From Chloroflexi bacterium UBA4736 (GTDB lineage: Bacteria > Chloroflexota > Dormibacteria > Dormibacterales > Dormibacteraceae), in contig DHIW01000043.1 of NCBI GenBank assembly GCA_002404015.1, forward strand, positions 12,172 through 43,578: 31,407 bases of DNA. The letters are read 5' to 3'. Of this stretch, positions 16,055 to 23,519 are shown piece after piece. Positions within the stretch are counted from its first letter, which is position 1. The number at the start of each line of letters is the position of its first letter. Under the pieces are notes generated by a model. It was given only the letters and a program-made list of their open reading frames with translations. It did no database searches and was not told the origin of the DNA. A program made the translations under genes and the position numbers.

Positions 16055-17041
16055 ATGGCGGCCGAGCTCGACCACGACCGGCTGAAGGACCTCTACCGCC
16101 TGATGGCCATCACCCGGCGGGTGGACCAGGAGGCGGTCGCCCTCCAGCGCCAAGGAGAGCTCGTGGCATTTCCGCCCCTGGCCGGCCAGGAGGCCGCCCA
16201 GGTGGGCAGCGCTGCCGCTCTGAGGCCGACCGACTACATCTTTCCTTCCTACCGCGAGCTGGGCGCGGCGGTCGCCCGCGGCGTCGACCTGGCGGGGTAC
16301 CTGCAGGCCTACCGCGGGATCTGGAACGGCGGCATGTACGACCCCGAGAAGCACCATTTCGCGCCCATCGCCTCCTCCGTCGGCAGCCACGTGCTGCACG
16401 CGGTGGGCTGGGCGATGGGGCGCCGCAAGGACGGCGCCGACGACTGCGCCATCGCCTACTTCGGCGACGGCGCCAGCTCGGAGGGCGATGTGCACGAGGC
16501 AATGAACTTCGGCGGCGTCTTCCGGGCGCCGGTGATCTTCTTCGTCCAGAACAATCGCTGGGCCATCTCGGTGCCCAGCGAGCGGCAGACCGCGGGCGAG
16601 ATCTGGAAGCGCGCCGAGGGCTACGGCTTCCGGGGCCTGCGCATCGACGGCAACGACGTGGAGGAGGTCTTCGGCGCCACCGCCGAAGCGGCCGAGCGGG
16701 CCCGCTCGGGCGGCGGGCCGACCCTGATCGAGGCCATGACCTACCGCCTCGGCGCCCACTCCACGGCCGACGACGCCACGCGATACCGGGACAGCGCCGA
16801 TGTCGAGCCCTGGACGGCGAAGGACCCGATCGAGCGGCTGCGGCGGCGCCTGGCGGGCGAGGCCGCCTTCTTCGACGCGGTCGATGAGGAAGCTGGCAGC
16901 GTCGTCGCCGAGCTCCGCGCCTCGCTGGCTGAGACTCAGCCCCGGCCTCTGAAGGAGATGTTCGACTTCGTCTACGCATCGCCGCCGGCGGCCCTGCACG
17001 TCCAGCGCGAGCTGGCCGCGGAGCAGCACGCGGATGACTGA
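16055..17041 (+). CDS. 2-oxoacid dehydrogenase E1 component, alpha subunit
   Basis: 328 aa. It carries the thiamine-diphosphate binding motif GDGASSEGDVHEAMNFGGV (137-155) ending in VQNNRWAIS (164-172), and the phosphorylation-loop region YRLGAHSTADD. The alpha subunit with the adjacent beta subunit decarboxylates a 2-oxoacid (pyruvate or branched-chain) and passes the acyl group to the lipoyl group of E2. The short N-terminus and FPPLAGQEAAQVGSAAAL resemble branched-chain or acetoin-type E1 alpha, but the substrate cannot be fixed from sequence. It overlaps the beta gene by 8 bp. Confidence 0.93.
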   Translation: MAAELDHDRLKDLYRLMAITRRVDQEAVALQRQGELVAFPPLAGQEAAQVGSAAALRPTDYIFPSYRELGAAVARGVDLAGYLQAYRGIWNGGMYDPEKHHFAPIASSVGSHVLHAVGWAMGRRKDGADDCAIAYFGDGASSEGDVHEAMNFGGVFRAPVIFFVQNNRWAISVPSERQTAGEIWKRAEGYGFRGLRIDGNDVEEVFGATAEAAERARSGGGPTLIEAMTYRLGAHSTADDATRYRDSADVEPWTAKDPIERLRRRLAGEAAFFDAVDEEAGSVVAELRASLAETQPRPLKEMFDFVYASPPAALHVQRELAAEQHADD

Positions 17042-18011
17042 GATGACGATGGTGGAGGCGCTCAACGGGGCGCTTCGGCACTGCCTGGAGAAAGACCCTA
17101 GGACCCTCGTCTTCGGCGAGGACGTCGGCCGGCTGGGTGGCGTCTTCCGGGTGACGGATGGGCTCCAGAGGGACTTCGGCGAGGAACGCGTCTTCGACAC
17201 CCCGCTGGCCGAGTCCGGCATCGTCGGCATCGCCATCGGGCTGGCCCTGGCCGGCTGGCGGCCGGTCCCCGAGATCCAGTTCGACGGCTTCAGCTTCCCC
17301 GCCCTCGACCAGATCATGACCAACCTGGCCAAGATGCGCGGGCGTTCACGGGGCGCCTACTCGATGCCCGTCACGCTCCGCCTGCCGAGCTACGGCGGGA
17401 TCGGCGGCCCCGAGCACCACAGCGAGAGCCCGGAGGCGGTCTACGCCCACACGGCCGGCCTGAAGGTGGTGACGCCGTCGGGGCCCAACGAGGCGTTCAA
17501 CCTGCTGGTCCGGTCCATCCGGGACCCCGATCCGGTGCTCTTCATGGAGCCCAAGAGCCGGTATTGGGCCAAGGAGCAAGTGGCGCTGGAGCCGATCGCC
17601 AGCTGGCCGATCGGGAAGGCCCGGGTCGTGCGGGAGGGCGGCCACGCCACGCTGGTGGCCTGGGGCCCGATGGTCCACCGCTGCCTTCAGGTGGCCGCGG
17701 CGGCGGCCGAGGACGGCGTCGAGCTGGAGGTGCTCGACCTGCGCTCACTGGTCCCTCTCGACGTGGAGACCCTGGTGGCCTCGACGGTCAAGACGGGCCG
17801 CGCGGTGGTCGTCCACGAGGCGCCGCTCACGGCCGGCTTCGGGGCCGAGATCTCTGCGCGCCTCATGGAGAACGCCTTCGACGACCTGCAGGCCCCCGTT
17901 CAGAGGGTGACCGGCTGGGACATCCCCTACCCGACCGCCACCCAGGAGAACGACTACATTCCGAGCCTCGACCGGATCCTGCTGGCGGTCCAGAAGGTCC
18001 TCGACTACTGA
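17034..18011 (+). CDS. 2-oxoacid dehydrogenase E1 component, beta subunit
   Basis: 325 aa from ATG 17034. Family landmarks: EALNGALRHCLEKDPRTLVFGEDVG, FDTPLAESGIVGIAIGLALAG, the substrate-channel segment PSYGGIGGPEHHSESPEA, VLFMEPKSRYW and the C-terminal domain VVHEAPLTAGFGAEISARL, ending near PTATQENDYIPS. It forms the alpha2-beta2 E1 with the preceding gene. The stop TGA shares one base with the ATG of the lipoyl-domain gene (TGATG), so E1 and the lipoyl protein are translated together. Confidence 0.94.
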   Translation: MTEMTMVEALNGALRHCLEKDPRTLVFGEDVGRLGGVFRVTDGLQRDFGEERVFDTPLAESGIVGIAIGLALAGWRPVPEIQFDGFSFPALDQIMTNLAKMRGRSRGAYSMPVTLRLPSYGGIGGPEHHSESPEAVYAHTAGLKVVTPSGPNEAFNLLVRSIRDPDPVLFMEPKSRYWAKEQVALEPIASWPIGKARVVREGGHATLVAWGPMVHRCLQVAAAAAEDGVELEVLDLRSLVPLDVETLVASTVKTGRAVVVHEAPLTAGFGAEISARLMENAFDDLQAPVQRVTGWDIPYPTATQENDYIPSLDRILLAVQKVLDY

Positions 18012-18355
18012 TGTCGAAGTACGTGTTCCGGCTGCCCGACCTGGCCGAGGGGCTGGAGGACGCTGAGGTGGTCGAGTGGCGGGTGGCCGAGGGCGACAGG
18101 GTCGAGCTGAACCAGCTGATCGGTGAGGTCCAGACCTCGAAGGCTGCCGTAGAGATCCCCTCGCCCCGGGCGGGCACCGTGCTCAAGCTCCACGCCCAGC
18201 CGGGCGACCTGGTCAAGGTCGGCGAGCCGCTCGTGACGTTCGAGGTCGCGGACGGGCCAGGCGTCGTCGGACGGGTGCCCACCGACCCGGCTGGCGAGCG
18301 CCGCGTGAGGCTGCGGCCGCCCGACCCGGCGCGCCGGCGTACCCGCCGAGGCTAG
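18011..18355 (+). pseudogene. E2 remnant: biotinyl/lipoyl-domain protein without catalytic domain
   Basis: 114 aa from ATG 18011. Residues 1-~82 are a complete lipoyl domain (FRLPDLAEGLEDAEVVEW, GEVQTSKAAVEIPSP with Lys44 as lipoylation site, GDLVKVGEPLVTFE). A full E2 has ~400 aa with a subunit-binding domain and an acyltransferase domain; here the frame goes into an Arg/Pro-rich tail and stops. No E2 catalytic sequence exists downstream, where the acetamidase frame begins at once. Either the gene was cut by a deletion, or a free-standing lipoyl carrier serves an E2 encoded elsewhere. The lipoyl domain itself looks intact, so it may still be expressed and lipoylated. Confidence 0.7.
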
Positions 18356-18393
18356 CCACGGCCCTTCACCGCATTGAGCCGGACCAGCAGACG

Positions 18394-19269
18394 CTGCACG
18401 GGCCCTTCTCGCGGGAGCGGCCGCCGGTCCTGGAGATCGAGCCCGGCGACACCGTCCGCTACCGGACCCTCGACGCCCACTGGAACCTGGAGCCGCATAG
18501 CGCGCCGGGCGTCATCACCCGCCAGGTCGATCCGCGGCCAGTCGGGCACGCCCTCTGCGGACCGGTGTTCGTGCGCGGGGCGCAGCCAGGTATGGCGCTG
18601 GGCGTCAGGGTCAAGCGGCTGCGAACTGGGCCCTGGGGCTGGAACAAGACCAACCCGGTGGCGGCTCTGGGCATCGAGGGCGAGCCGCACTGGCAGCTGT
18701 GGAGCCTCGACCCCGACGAGCTGATCGGCCGCGACCAGGCCGGCCGCGTGGTGGAGCTGCGCCCGTTCATGGGCGTGATGGGACTCCCGCCCGATGAGCC
18801 AGGCGAGCACTCAACCGGGCCGCCGCGCCCCTGCGGGGGCAACATCGACTGCAAGGAGCTGGTCGTCGGTTCGACCCTCTACCTGCCGGTAACGGTGGCC
18901 GGCGCGCTGTTCAGCACCGGCGACGGCCACGCCGCGCAGGGCGACGGAGAGGTCTCGGGCACTGCCATCGAGTGCGGCATGGATGTGTGCGAGCTGGAGT
19001 TCAGCCTGCACCCCGAGATGCGGCTCCGAACGCCCCGCGCCGATACCCCCGCGGGCTGGCTCAGCCTCGGCTTCGGCGAGGACCTGGACGAGGCCGGCAA
19101 CGACGCCCTGGGCGACATGCTCGACCTGCTCGGGGAGCGGTTCCAGATCGAGCGCAAGGAGGCGCTGGCACTGGCCAGCGTGGCCGTCGACCTGCGCGTC
19201 ACCCAGGTGGTGAACGGGGTGTTCGGGGTCCACGCGCTGCTGCCCCACGGGGCGATCCGAGAGGCTTAG
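18394..19269 (+). CDS. Acetamidase/formamidase family protein, 5' end lacks a standard start codon
   Basis: 291 aa if read from CTG 18394. Strong family motifs: LHGPFSRERPPVLEIEPGD, FVRGAQPGMAL, GPWGWN, GGNIDCKEL, the LPVTVAGALFSTGDGHAAQG stretch and GEVSGTAIE. These enzymes hydrolyse acetamide or formamide to ammonia and the acid. Homology starts at about 18364, yet the frame has no ATG, GTG or TTG before GTG 18565, which would delete ~57 conserved residues. CTG 18394 with CCGGA ten bases upstream is the best candidate; an ATT lies at 18373. The missing start coincides with the truncated E2, so a deletion may have joined both genes. Alternatively CTG initiation is used, as seems the case for two other genes here. 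Confidence 0.78.
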   Translation: MHGPFSRERPPVLEIEPGDTVRYRTLDAHWNLEPHSAPGVITRQVDPRPVGHALCGPVFVRGAQPGMALGVRVKRLRTGPWGWNKTNPVAALGIEGEPHWQLWSLDPDELIGRDQAGRVVELRPFMGVMGLPPDEPGEHSTGPPRPCGGNIDCKELVVGSTLYLPVTVAGALFSTGDGHAAQGDGEVSGTAIECGMDVCELEFSLHPEMRLRTPRADTPAGWLSLGFGEDLDEAGNDALGDMLDLLGERFQIERKEALALASVAVDLRVTQVVNGVFGVHALLPHGAIREA

Positions 19270-19762
19270 TCCCGACCCAGGGCGACCTCGATGCTGGCCG
19301 TGTGCCAGCGCACGTGGCCGATCTGGGCCTGCTCCGCCAGCTCCTGCGCCGTCATTTTCCAGCCCTTGAAGGTCACCGCGTTGTCGAGCTCGTCGTCCGA
19401 GAGCCCCGCAGCATCGCGGCGGCGGTGGCACAGTTCGCCTCGAGGAGTCTCAGCACGTGCCGGGGGTCGGGATCGGGATTCTCGTCCGCCTCCTCCTGGT
19501 TGCTCGCATATGCCCCGGCGACCTGGGCGATGCGGCCCTCGGCACCTCCCCTGGCGATCTCCATCTGGACCAGGTGCTGGTGGGCGGTGTGGAGGGCGAC
19601 CTGGCCGACGGTTCGGCGCTCGTCCTCGCCGTAGTCCCAGCCCGGCGCGTTGGCGCCCCGAACCCGCCACTGCTCCGGCGTGACTGCCTCCAGGAGCTCG
19701 ACCCGGCCCCGGTTGGCCGCCTCCAGCTCGGCCGCCAGCCGCTCGCCGCGGCTCTCAAGCAC
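19266..19762 (-). pseudogene. DinB-superfamily protein, frameshifted
   Basis: The N-terminal ~120 residues read from GTG 19762 (MLESRGERLAAELEAANRG, PEQWRVRG, VGQVALHTAHQHLVQMEIARG). This is the DinB four-helix bundle with its metal-ligand histidines. The C-terminal part (AAGLSDDELDNAVTFKGW, then LAEQAQIGHVRWHTASIE) is in another frame. Adding one G to the run at 19404-19407 restores a continuous protein of ~165 aa. DinB-like proteins are metal-dependent transferases using small thiols, or of unknown role. A one-base loss in a homopolymer may be a real mutation or a sequencing error. Its stop overlaps the acetamidase stop by 4 bp. Confidence 0.75.
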
Positions 19763-19825
19763 GTTCGACGGATGGCTCGCGAGAGAGCCCGGAGAGCGGC
19801 GGTGGCGGGGCGGCCATGCAGCGCT

Positions 19826-19831
19826 TATTCT
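19826..19831 (+). promoter_or_regulatory. TATTCT -10-like box before the small zinc-finger gene
   Basis: TATTCT ends 7 nt before ATG 19839. The 7 nt are GCCCGGG, which contains no ribosome site. This fits a leaderless transcript and supports the small gene. Confidence 0.45.
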
Positions 19832-19838
19832 GCCCGGG

Positions 19839-20048
19839 ATGGCGATTGCGACCAGGTGCGGCGCCTGCGCCAGGCCGCTGGACCCCGAGCGGCACGCGGT
19901 TTGCGGCGTCTGCGGCGGCCTGAAGCTGTGCGTTGAATGCGCGCGCGCCCATTACTGCTCCCCGGAGTGCCGCGAGGGCGACTGCCAGGCCGGGCTGTGC
20001 ACGCGGCTGGTCTTAAGTGGGCTGATCGCCAAGGACTTCGGCGTCTAG
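19839..20048 (+). CDS. Small Cys-rich zinc-binding protein
   Basis: 69 aa from ATG 19839. Four pairs or near-pairs of cysteines occur: C7xxC10, C22xxC25, C31xxC34, C40xxxC44, followed by C49 and C54. AHYCSPECREGDC resembles MYND or treble-clef fingers, so two or more zinc ions are probable. There is no membrane segment. Function is unknown; adaptor or nucleic-acid binding roles are guesses. It is transcribed away from the frameshifted DinB gene and has its own -10-like box. Confidence 0.72.
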   Translation: MAIATRCGACARPLDPERHAVCGVCGGLKLCVECARAHYCSPECREGDCQAGLCTRLVLSGLIAKDFGV

Positions 20049-20065
20049 CTCATCAACCCGATCGT

Positions 20066-20600
20066 TCACCGGCCCCGCTGCAGCGTCCGTAGCGTCGCCA
20101 CCGTCTCGAAGCCCAGGTCACGCAGCACACGTGCGCTGGCCTCCCTGGCGTGCACCCCCACGAAGGGCGCGCCCCGGTCCAAGGCCCAGTTCACGCGCAC
20201 CTGGACGAGGGCTCTGTAGACGCCGCGGCCGCGCTGCTCCAGCGCCACGGCCGCCCCGCCCAGGAATCCCTGGAGCGCGGTGGCCCGGATCCGGCCCCCG
20301 CCTACGATTGCGCCACCCGAATCGGCGCCGAAGAAGCCATGGCCGTGCGCCTGGAAATCGCGCACGAGCTAGGGCGTCGTGTCGAGGGCGGGGATGCCGA
20401 AGATGCCCGTCATCAAGCACTCGCCCTAAACGGCCGCTGCGAGGCCGTCGACGAGGTCCCGAATACCGAATTCGGGCGGCGCGGCGACCGCCGCGAACGA
20501 TTCCGAGCGGACAATCACGGCGCGCTCACCCTGGTGGGCGTAGCCGGCGCGCACCAGGGCCGCCGCCAGGCCGGCTGGGGTGGTCCTGACGCGGCATACG
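20066..20600 (-). pseudogene. Decayed GNAT acetyltransferase with two in-frame stops
   Basis: The C-terminal ~100 codons encode GADSGGAIVGGGRIRATALQ, VALEQRGRGVYRALVQVRVNWA (acetyl-CoA loop Q-R-G-R-G) and ARVLRDLGFETVATL. These are the second half of a GNAT domain. The same frame continues upstream through TAG at 20369-20371 and TAG at 20426-20428 into RTTPAGLAAALVRAGY and FGIRDLVDGLAAAV, which look like the family's N-terminal half. The beginning is not identifiable, and sequence up to ~20720 may be further remnants in another frame. It is likely a pseudogene. A functional short C-terminal protein is improbable. Confidence 0.6.
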
Positions 20601-20704
20601 ATCAGGCTGCGCCCGGCCGCGCACGAGCAGGCGCTCGGGGCCAGCGTCGAGCGAGATGCCGATGTCTGGGACCAGCTGCGGGAAGGTCGCCAGCTCGAGC
20701 TCGC

Positions 20705-20851
20705 CTACGGCGACCGGGGCTCCTTCGGCGGCTTGGGGTCGGCCGCGTGCCAGCCCCTTCGGAACGCCCAGCCGATGCCGAAGGCCAGGCCCAGAAGCAC
20801 GAGCACCGGGATCACGAACATCAGGGACCCGAATGGATGGACGCTCACCAT
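20705..20851 (-). CDS. Small single-pass membrane protein
   Basis: 48 aa from ATG 20851: a short N-terminus, one hydrophobic helix (MFVIPVLVLLGLAFGIGWAF, residues ~11-30) and a hydrophilic Pro/Lys-rich tail. Positive charges follow the helix, suggesting an outside-N/inside-C topology. TACGGT (20864-20859) ends 7 nt before the ATG, matching the leaderless pattern of the window. Unknown function, moderate confidence. Confidence 0.5.
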   Translation of the reverse strand: MVSVHPFGSLMFVIPVLVLLGLAFGIGWAFRRGWHAADPKPPKEPRSP

Positions 20852-20858
20852 GGCTGGA

Positions 20859-20864
20859 ACCGTA
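20859..20864 (-). promoter_or_regulatory. TACGGT -10-like box before the small membrane protein gene
   Basis: TACGGT on the minus strand ends 7 nt before ATG 20851 with no Shine-Dalgarno site between. Confidence 0.3.
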
Positions 20865-20898
20865 GTCCCGAAGACACGGATCCGGGCCGGTCCCGAGG

Positions 20899-22092
20899 CT
20901 ACTGCTTCTTGCCGCTCAGGGTGTCCATGCCGTACGAGTTGGGCTCGAAGCGGCCGCCCTTGACCTCGGCCATGATTACCGATGTCGCGGGCAGGCCCCA
21001 GTGCTGTTGGGCCGTGTACTTCCAATCGCCCTGGGGTGTGAGCAGGTTGGCCGAGTCGAGTCCGGACTTGATCTGGGCCGGGGTGGCGCCCTTGCGCTTG
21101 ATCGCGTCAAAGATCAGCTGGAAAGCCACGTAGCTGTCCCAGAAGAACTCGGGCGGGTACTCGCCGCTGTTGGCGGCCGAGTAGGTGCTGGCGATCGGGT
21201 CGATGATCTTCTTGGCGGGGTTGCTGGCCGGCACCCGGTCGCCGATGACGCCGAGCGTCACCTGTACGGTGATGCCCTCGCCGGCCGCGCCCAGCGGCTT
21301 GTAGAAGAGAGGAGTGCCCTCGGCGGCGGTCATGATCAGGGGCAGCTTCAGCCCGCTCGCGGCGTAGGCCTTGCCGAACGTGACCGGGGGCGCCCCGGTC
21401 GCCCACATGAGAACCGCCTTCGGGTTCTGGTTCTTGATGTGCTGGATGAGCGGCGTGAAGTCGGTCTGGGTGGTCTCGAACGGCTCGTCGTTGAAGGTGA
21501 TGCCGTACTGGGAGGCCATGTCCTTCATGTGGCCGCTGCCGCTGTCGGCGTAGGCGCTCTTGGTGTCGTGGGCCATCGTGACGCTGGTGTAGCCCTGCAG
21601 CTTCAGGTACTTGAGCAGGTTCACGGCCAGCTCGGTGGTACGGGGAGCCGTCATCCAGTAGTACGGGTGCACCGGCTCGACGGTGGCGTCGGAGGCGGCC
21701 ACCCCTACGACGGGCACCTTCTTGGTGTCGGTGAGGGGCAGGATCGCCAGGTCGTTGTTGGAGAACGCGGGGCCGACTATTGCCACGTGGCCGTCGTCGA
21801 CCAGCTTGTTATAGGCGATGACCGTGTTGTTGGCGACAGTCGCGTCATCCTCGATGTCGAGCTGGATCTTGCGGCCGTTGATGCCGCCCTTGGCGTTGTA
21901 CTCGTCGACGATCTGGAGCGCGGCCTTCTTGTCGTAGCCCCCAAGGGTCGCGTAGGCCCCCGTGAGGTTCACGATCATCCCGATCTTGATCGGGCTGGTG
22001 TCCGTGCTGGCGGGGCTGGCCGGCGTCGAGCCACCGCAGGCGGCGACCGTCAGGATTGCCAGCGTCAGCCAGGTCGCGGTGCGTGCGCTCAT
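20899..22092 (-). CDS. Branched-chain amino acid-type ABC transporter substrate-binding lipoprotein (LivJ/K-like)
   Basis: 397 aa from ATG 22092. Signal peptide with lipobox VAAC (16-19), then a Ser/Thr/Pro linker. The mature part begins PIKIGMIVNLTGAYATLGGY, with AALQIVDEYNAKGGINGRKI and VAIVGPAFSNNDLAI. This is the type I periplasmic-binding fold of the Leu/Ile/Val family. The ligand may be an amino acid, amide or aromatic compound. No permease or ATPase genes lie next to it, so it either feeds a transporter encoded elsewhere or acts as a sensor. ATG 22092 is chosen because the lipobox lies 19 residues in and a TACAAT box lies 6 nt before it. Confidence 0.93.
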   Translation of the reverse strand: MSARTATWLTLAILTVAACGGSTPASPASTDTSPIKIGMIVNLTGAYATLGGYDKKAALQIVDEYNAKGGINGRKIQLDIEDDATVANNTVIAYNKLVDDGHVAIVGPAFSNNDLAILPLTDTKKVPVVGVAASDATVEPVHPYYWMTAPRTTELAVNLLKYLKLQGYTSVTMAHDTKSAYADSGSGHMKDMASQYGITFNDEPFETTQTDFTPLIQHIKNQNPKAVLMWATGAPPVTFGKAYAASGLKLPLIMTAAEGTPLFYKPLGAAGEGITVQVTLGVIGDRVPASNPAKKIIDPIASTYSAANSGEYPPEFFWDSYVAFQLIFDAIKRKGATPAQIKSGLDSANLLTPQGDWKYTAQQHWGLPATSVIMAEVKGGRFEPNSYGMDTLSGKKQ

Positions 22093-22098
22093 GCAGCG

Positions 22099-22127
22099 AT
22101 TGTAGGAGCCCGGCCGCGGCTTGGTAA
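22099..22127 (-). promoter_or_regulatory. Promoter of the binding-lipoprotein gene (TTACCA-N17-TACAAT)
   Basis: On the minus strand TACAAT (22104-22099) ends 6 nt before ATG 22092, and TTACCA (22127-22122) lies 17 nt upstream of it. The transcript would begin at or next to the start codon. Confidence 0.6.
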
Positions 22128-22216
22128 CACCGGGTTGCCGTTTCCGGCGATGTGGAAGAGGGCCTTGGACCCCCGCCACGACGCTCGCGGCCCGAGGTTC
22201 CCCAAGGCGTTCGCGT

Positions 22217-22222
22217 TACCTT
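22217..22222 (+). promoter_or_regulatory. TACCTT -10-like box before the FAH-family gene
   Basis: TACCTT ends 6 nt before ATG 22229, with no ribosome site between. The 136-bp divergent region 22093-22228 contains this box and the opposing TACAAT box and nothing else I can name. Confidence 0.4.
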
Positions 22223-22228
22223 AGCGTG

Positions 22229-23086
22229 ATGCGACTGGGCACCCTCAACACCGACGGCGGATCGCGTGCGGTCGCCCTCCAGGACGGCCGGGCGGCCGAG
22301 CTCGGGGCCTCTCTGCGCGAGCTGCTCGCCGAGGGCGACGGTGCGCTGCGGCGGGCGGTCGCCGGCGCCGGCCCAGGCCAGCCGTTCGAGCCCTCCCGGC
22401 TGGGGCCCGCGCTGCCCGACCCGGGCAAGATCCTCTGCGTCGGCCGCAACTACGCCGACCACGCCGCGGAGCTCGGCAACCACACCCCGGACAGGGTCCC
22501 CGAGATCTTCCTCAGGTCCCGGACGAGCCTGGCCGGACCCTACCAGGACGTATACCGGTCGCGGGCCAGTACCTCGATGGACTTCGAGGTGGAGCTCGCC
22601 CTCATCATCGGCCGGCCCGGCCGCTACATCGAGGCGGCCGACGCGATGACGCACATCGCGGGCTACTGCGTGTTCAACGACATCTCCTACCGGGACTTCC
22701 AGAACTTCGGCTCGCAGTGGATCCCGGGCAAGAACTTCGACGGCTCAGGCCCGCTTGGGCCGTTCCTGGTGACGGCCGACGAGATCGCCGACCCCTTCGA
22801 CTTGGACCTCACCTGCACGATCGTCGCGGCGGACGGCGGCGAGCAGGAGATGCAGCGCTCCAACACCTCCCTGATGGTCCATCGGATCCCCGACGTGATT
22901 GCCTTCATTTCCCAGTTCACGACCCTGGAAGCGGGCGACGTGATCGCCACCGGGACCCCTGGGGGGGTCGGTTTTGGCCGCCGGCCGCCGCGCTGGCTGG
23001 AGCCCGGAGAGACGGTCGTCTGCAGGGTCGAAGGGGTGGGCGAGCTGAAAAACAAAGTGCTGGAAGAACCCCGGTCTAACCCCTAG
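22229..23086 (+). CDS. Fumarylacetoacetate hydrolase (FAH) family protein
   Basis: 285 aa from ATG 22229. An N-terminal ~60-residue domain precedes the FAH fold: ILCVGRNYADHAAE (68-81), MDFEVELALIIG with metal ligands Glu120 and Glu122, FNDISYRD with Asp151, the WIPGKNFDGSGPLGPFLV stretch and the TGTPGGVGFG loop. This family hydrolyses or decarboxylates 2-oxo-acyl compounds such as acylpyruvates and hydroxyhexadiene-dioates from aromatic degradation. Exact substrate is unknown. It is followed 11 nt later by an HxlR regulator, whose own -10-like box overlaps its stop codon. Confidence 0.93.
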   Translation: MRLGTLNTDGGSRAVALQDGRAAELGASLRELLAEGDGALRRAVAGAGPGQPFEPSRLGPALPDPGKILCVGRNYADHAAELGNHTPDRVPEIFLRSRTSLAGPYQDVYRSRASTSMDFEVELALIIGRPGRYIEAADAMTHIAGYCVFNDISYRDFQNFGSQWIPGKNFDGSGPLGPFLVTADEIADPFDLDLTCTIVAADGGEQEMQRSNTSLMVHRIPDVIAFISQFTTLEAGDVIATGTPGGVGFGRRPPRWLEPGETVVCRVEGVGELKNKVLEEPRSNP

Positions 23087-23089
23087 AAT
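23084..23089 (+). promoter_or_regulatory. TAGAAT -10-like box overlapping the FAH stop codon
   Basis: TAGAAT begins with the TAG stop of the FAH gene and ends 8 nt before GTG 23098. It is close to the TATAAT consensus; a -35 is not evident. The HxlR gene may thus have a private leaderless transcript. Confidence 0.4.
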
Positions 23090-23097
23090 TACGCGCC

Positions 23098-23454
23098 GTG
23101 GCAGCCCCCGGCCTTGACTACAGCGCGCCCTTCCAACGGGCCATCGAGCTGATCGGAAAGCGTTGGACTGGGGCAGTAGTGAGGGCCCTGATGCCAGCCC
23201 CGGTGCGTTTCAACCAGCTCCTGACGGGCATCCCGGGCATCTCCGACCGGGTGCTGACGGAGCGTCTGCGCGAGCTCGAGACCGAAGGCATCGTGGAGCG
23301 CCTGGTCGACCCCGGGCCGCCGGTCCGCGTCAGCTATCGGCTGACCGCGAGAGGCCGCGCCCTGGGCCCGGTGATCGGCTCGGTGGATGCCTGGGCGCAC
23401 GAGTGGATCACCGGCGCGGGCACCTCCTCCACCGCCGCGGCGGCCGCCTCCTAA
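23098..23454 (+). CDS. HxlR-family transcriptional regulator
   Basis: 118 aa from GTG 23098, the normal size for the family. Winged-helix landmarks: FQRAIELIGKRWTGAVVRALMPAP, RFNQLLTGIPGISDRVLTERLRELETEG, YRLTARGRALGPVIGSVDAWA. The N-terminal Cys used by redox-sensing HxlR proteins such as HypR is absent, so sensing would be by another means. It may control the neighbouring FAH gene; this is inference from position. The Ala-rich C-terminus is unstructured. Confidence 0.9.
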   Translation: MAAPGLDYSAPFQRAIELIGKRWTGAVVRALMPAPVRFNQLLTGIPGISDRVLTERLRELETEGIVERLVDPGPPVRVSYRLTARGRALGPVIGSVDAWAHEWITGAGTSSTAAAAAS

Positions 23455-23495
23455 GGACCGCCCGAGTCCTGCCGCGAACGGGGGGCTAGGTTCAA

Positions 23496-23519
23496 CCCGA
23501 CGCTGCTACCATCGTCGGG
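23496..23519. promoter_or_regulatory. Perfect 7-bp inverted repeat around the -10 box of the GGDEF-like gene
   Basis: CCCGACG (23496-23502) and CGTCGGG (23513-23519) flank a 10-bp spacer that contains the -10-like TACCAT. The repeat ends 1 nt before ATG 23521. It could be an operator, or a start-proximal RNA hairpin if transcription begins further upstream. Confidence 0.5.
23507..23512 (+). promoter_or_regulatory. TACCAT -10-like box before the zinc-ribbon/GGDEF-like gene
   Basis: TACCAT ends 8 nt before ATG 23521 and lies in the spacer of an inverted repeat. Confidence 0.35.

Noticed and set aside
16040..17332. Long open frame (about 430 codons) antisense to the E1 genes
   Set aside because: It is the complement of two well-supported E1 genes, has low-complexity Arg/Gly/Ala-rich composition and no recognisable domain. 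High GC keeps antisense frames open.
20581..20720. Additional coding exon-like stretch upstream of the decayed GNAT
   Set aside because: One frame reads smoothly but has no start or family match, and it is out of frame with the GNAT part, so I did not include it as a gene.
21001..22224. 407-codon plus-strand frame opposite the binding lipoprotein
   Set aside because: Entirely antisense to a protein with signal peptide, lipobox and family motifs; no domain of its own.
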